From Gemmatimonadaceae bacterium (GTDB lineage: Bacteria; Gemmatimonadota; Gemmatimonadetes; Gemmatimonadales; Gemmatimonadaceae): a DNA stretch of 64,000 bases. A program made the translations under genes and the position numbers. The stretch lies in NCBI GenBank assembly GCA_019752115.1, contig JAIEMN010000043.1, forward strand, positions 1 to 64,000, read 5' to 3'. Positions 61,358 to 64,000 of this stretch are shown here, piece by piece; positions within the stretch are counted from its first letter, which is position 1; every line of letters starts with the position of its first letter. The notes beneath the pieces are model-generated. The model searched no databases. It saw only the letters and a list, made by a program, of their open reading frames with translations, and was not told the origin of the DNA.

Positions 61358-63166
61358 TTACCCCGTCGCGGCGATCTCCTCACCGGGATTGATGAACTGG
61401 TCCTGTTCGAGCTGATACTGCCGGTTGTACAGGTCCCGGTACCGGCCACCGAGCGCCAGCAGCTGCTGATGCGTGCCGCGCTCCACGATCTCGCCCTTCT
61501 CGAGCACCAGGATTTGATTGCTGCTCGTGATCGTCGAGAGGCGATGCGCAATCACGAAGGTGGTGCGCCCCGCACGCAGACGGCGCAGCCCTTCCTGGAT
61601 AAGGTGCTCGCTCTCGGAGTCGAGACTCGACGTCGCCTCATCGAGAATGAGCACCCGCGGATCGGCCAGAATGGCGCGCGCAATAGCCACACGCTGCCGT
61701 TGCCCACCGGAGAGCTTGACCCCGCGTTCGCCCACGATGGTGTCGTAGCCCTGCGGGAACTGCGAGATGAATTCGTGGGCGTTGGCGATCTTCGCGACCT
61801 GGATGATCTCGTCGTCGGTCGCGCCGGGCTTGGTAAAGGCGATGTTCTCCTTCACCGTGCCGTCAAAGAGGAAGTTGTCCTGCATGACCACGCCCAGATG
61901 GCGGCGATAGTCGCGCAGCTTGAGGTCGCTCACCGACTTGCCGTCCACGGTGATGTGGCCCTGCTGCGGCTGGGCGAACGCCATGATGAGGGAAATGAGC
62001 GTGCTCTTGCCGCTCCCACTCGAGCCAACCAGCGCGGTCGTCGTCCCGGCCGGGGCATCGAAGGTGATGTGCTTGAGGACCGGCACATCCTTCTCGTATT
62101 CGAAGCTCACATTCTGAAACGCCACGTGCCCCACGACCTGCGGGACATCCTGCTTGCTGGCGTCTTCCTGATCTTCGGTGGCCATGTCGCGCAGCTCGCG
62201 GATACGGTCCAGCCCCGCGAACGCTTCGGTGATCTGCGTGCCGATGCTGGCCACCTGCACCAGCGGCGCCGTCACCATGGCAATGAAGAAGACGAACGTG
62301 AGCAGGGACCCCAGCGTCATGTGACCGGCGATCACGTCGCCACCACCGACGTACATCGCGATCACGCCAATCACGCCCACCACGGCAAACCCCAGCGTGC
62401 CGGTGAGCGATGTCCCGGTAATGGTCTTGGCGATGTTCTCGAAGAGCCGCTGCACGCCCTTGCCGAACACCTGCTTCTCACGCTCTTCCGCCGTGTAGAC
62501 CTTGATGAGGCGAATGCCGCCGAGTGTTTCGGTCAGGCGACCCGTGACTTCGGCCTGAATGATGCTCCGCTCGCGGAAGATCGGACGCAGCCGCTTGAAG
62601 GCAATGCTCATCCCCACCGCGAAGAGGAGCAGGAACACCACCGTGGCCAGCGTGAGGCGCCAGTTCAGGTAGATGAGCACGCCGAGCGCCGCCGTCGCGC
62701 TCAGAATACCGCCCGTGAGCTGAATGAGCCCGGTGCCGATGAGATTGCGAATCCCTTCGGGGTCATTCATCACGCGATTCACCAACACGCCGCTCTTGGT
62801 GCTGTCGAAGTAGCGCACCGGCAGGCGAATCAGATGCCCCTGCACTTCCTCACGCAGCTTCGCGATGGCCTGCTGCGCGGCGACACTCACCACCTGCGAC
62901 AGCGCATAGCCGGTAATGGACTGCACGATCGTGGCCGCCAGACCCGCCAGCGCAATCAGCCCCAGGAGATGCACGTCCTTGTTCGGCAGCACCTCATCGA
63001 GCACCCGCTTCGTGCTATAGGGGAGCACAAACCCCGACGCGCGGCTGATCAGCATCAGGATGAGACCAATCCCGACGGACCGGCGGTGCTCCCACATGAG
63101 GGCGCGCGCTTCACCCCAGGCGCGCTTGCTGTCGTACTTGGGCTTGGCCTTGGCTGGCGGATTCAT
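61358..63166 (-). CDS. ABC transporter, permease-ATPase half
   Basis: 602 residues from ATG 63166, an MsbA/MDR-type exporter half-transporter. Six transmembrane helices about 30-315; the ATPase has Walker A VGSSGSGKST, signature LSGGQRQRVAIARA, Walker B RVLILDEATSSLD, and His in VIAHRLSTI. It probably works as a homodimer exporting lipids or drugs. The gene leads a four-gene minus-strand operon. A longer reading would include the repeat block upstream. Confidence 0.95.
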   Translation of the reverse strand: MNPPAKAKPKYDSKRAWGEARALMWEHRRSVGIGLILMLISRASGFVLPYSTKRVLDEVLPNKDVHLLGLIALAGLAATIVQSITGYALSQVVSVAAQQAIAKLREEVQGHLIRLPVRYFDSTKSGVLVNRVMNDPEGIRNLIGTGLIQLTGGILSATAALGVLIYLNWRLTLATVVFLLLFAVGMSIAFKRLRPIFRERSIIQAEVTGRLTETLGGIRLIKVYTAEEREKQVFGKGVQRLFENIAKTITGTSLTGTLGFAVVGVIGVIAMYVGGGDVIAGHMTLGSLLTFVFFIAMVTAPLVQVASIGTQITEAFAGLDRIRELRDMATEDQEDASKQDVPQVVGHVAFQNVSFEYEKDVPVLKHITFDAPAGTTTALVGSSGSGKSTLISLIMAFAQPQQGHITVDGKSVSDLKLRDYRRHLGVVMQDNFLFDGTVKENIAFTKPGATDDEIIQVAKIANAHEFISQFPQGYDTIVGERGVKLSGGQRQRVAIARAILADPRVLILDEATSSLDSESEHLIQEGLRRLRAGRTTFVIAHRLSTITSSNQILVLEKGEIVERGTHQQLLALGGRYRDLYNRQYQLEQDQFINPGEEIAATG

Positions 63167-63200
63167 GCGTCCCAATCTAGGGCGTCGCCTGCGGCTCCGC

Positions 63201-63334
63201 GACAACGCACGAGGTGGGGGACAACGCACGAGGATCGATGAGGACGACCCCACACACCGATCCTCGTCAGTTGTCCCCGTCCTCGTCAGTTGTCCCCGTC
63301 CTCGTCAGTTGTCCCCGTCCTCGTCAGTTGTCGC
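63201..63334. repeat. 19-bp tandem repeats with inverted partners
   Basis: On the right, three full copies and a partial fourth of TCCTCGTCAGTTGTCCCCG start at 63261, 63280, 63299 and 63318, a 19-bp period. On the left, two units GACAACGCACGAGG start at 63201 and 63220, again 19 bp apart and close to the reverse complement. The block can fold into a long hairpin. It lies between two minus-strand genes, after the aldo/keto reductase stop at 63350 and before the ABC transporter start. Confidence 0.88.
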
Positions 63335-63349
63335 GCCCAACGGGCGCCC

Positions 63350-64000
63350 CTACATAGCCCGCCCCACAAGCGCCTCGATCTGCTTGAGGTGCTCCACCGT
63401 CGGCAGCGCCCCCCGCATCGCCTGCGTGTTGTCCTGCACGTACTTCACCTGTGCCGTCCCGGGGATCACACACGTCACGGCGGGGTTGGCCAGGATGTAC
63501 TTGAGGAACACCTGCGCCCACGTGGTGGCCTCGAACTCCTTGGCGAAATCCGGCACCGGCGTGTTGAGGACGTTCTGAAAAACGCGGGTGCGACCGAACG
63601 GCAGATTCACCAGCACGCCAATCCCCTTGTCCTTGGCGAGCGGCAGGATGCGTTCGGCCGCATTGCGATTGTCGGCGGCGTAGTCGATCTGAATGAAGTC
63701 CAGCTTCTCGCTGTGCATCAGCTGCTCGAGCGCGGCGTACTGCTGGTCGCTGCTCGTCGTCACGCCGACGTAGCGGATCTTCTTGGCCCGCTGCATCTCG
63801 CGCAGGACCGGCAGCAGGGTGGCCGTGCCGCCGAGGTTCCACACCTGCATGAGATCGATGCGATCGGTCTTGAGCTTCGTGAAGCTCTCCTGCATCTGCG
63901 CGATGCCAGCCGCCGCATCAGTCCCGCGCACGCTCACCTTCGTCGCCAGGAACAGCTTGTCGCGGATCCCCAGCTCACTGACGAGCTCGCCGGTGACCGC
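63350..64000 (-). CDS. Aldo/keto reductase, partial at the right edge
   Basis: The 5' part lies beyond the window; 217 codons are visible. The chain continues upstream of 63937 without a start (VTGELVSELGIRDKLFLATK). The TIM barrel has KTDRIDLMQVWNLGG, KKIRYVGVTTSS, GIGVLVNLPFGRTRVF and ANPAVTCVIPGTAQVKYVQD, the last two covering the NADPH-binding end. The N-terminal catalytic Asp and Tyr are outside the window. Substrate unknown. Confidence 0.9.
   Translation of the reverse strand, partial: AVTGELVSELGIRDKLFLATKVSVRGTDAAAGIAQMQESFTKLKTDRIDLMQVWNLGGTATLLPVLREMQRAKKIRYVGVTTSSDQQYAALEQLMHSEKLDFIQIDYAADNRNAAERILPLAKDKGIGVLVNLPFGRTRVFQNVLNTPVPDFAKEFEATTWAQVFLKYILANPAVTCVIPGTAQVKYVQDNTQAMRGALPTVEHLKQIEALVGRAM

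Noticed and set aside
63261-63334. Repeat block as a CRISPR array
   Set aside because: The 19-bp units are directly adjacent without spacers, and no cas gene is in view.

Overview
The window is GC-rich DNA, packed on both strands, with many ATGA, GTGA and TGATG stop/start overlaps. The gene content suggests a Gemmatimonadota bacterium (Gemmatimonas-like): several LVIVD/propeller and Big_2 lipoproteins, a protein kinase with TolB-like and TPR regions, a DUF305 lipoprotein, a reaction-centre-type cytochrome c and a Rieske/cytochrome b-c fusion pair. This is inference from gene content; no rRNA, tRNA, phage, IS element or CRISPR array was recognised. Many products are exported lipoproteins (LxxC lipoboxes), which fits a diderm heterotroph that uses glycans and peptides.

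Layout: 0.2-3.5 kb, divergent oxyR/katG peroxide defence. 3.5-7.6 kb, DinB-like protein, thioesterase, hybrid histidine kinase and a small exported protein. 7.7-11.4 kb, divergent GH43-like lipoprotein and GH36/27-like glycosidase. 11.5-14.2 kb, DUF305 and LVIVD lipoproteins. 14.3-18.5 kb, DUF1801, cis-prenyltransferase, HTH regulator, membrane protein, RecQ and VanZ-like protein. 18.6-21.7 kb, cytochrome b562-like protein divergent from Rieske and cytochrome b-cc. 21.8-31.2 kb, amidohydrolase, then a long minus-strand run of small domains (DUF1801, GyrI-like, VOC, SnoaL, DUF2277, DHCW cupin), two propeller proteins and an M28 peptidase. 31.2-37.1 kb, AAA ATPase, large Big_2 lipoprotein, CarF/PEDS1-type desaturase and TonB-C protein. 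37.1-49.7 kb, Ser/Thr kinase, creatininase-like protein, Cys-rich peptide with a lipoprotein, GH35 galactosidase, DUF3291, DUF1028, subtilase, SET protein and dihaem-type cytochrome c. 49.8-53.8 kb, a coupled operon (YaeQ, TfoX-N, patatin, sulfite-oxidase-like, GNAT). 54-64 kb, ilvE operon, formate-THF ligase, then ABC transporter/RhlE/YigZ/globin and a partial aldo/keto reductase.

The most unusual feature is non-coding. Long inverted repeats, most with arms built from short tandem repeats (13, 9, about 15 and 19 bp units), sit in intergenic gaps. All four convergent gaps longer than 50 bp hold one. One type (about 105-115 bp, beginning TAACCCC, ending GGGGTT) occurs three times, at 11.4, 19.2 and 53.9 kb, once beside the Rieske promoter region. 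They may act as bidirectional terminators, as a dispersed palindromic element family, or both. Other points worth attention are the cytochrome b fused to two c-type haem modules beside a b562-like protein, the plasmalogen-type desaturase homologue, and a six-Cys exported peptide translationally coupled to a lipoprotein.
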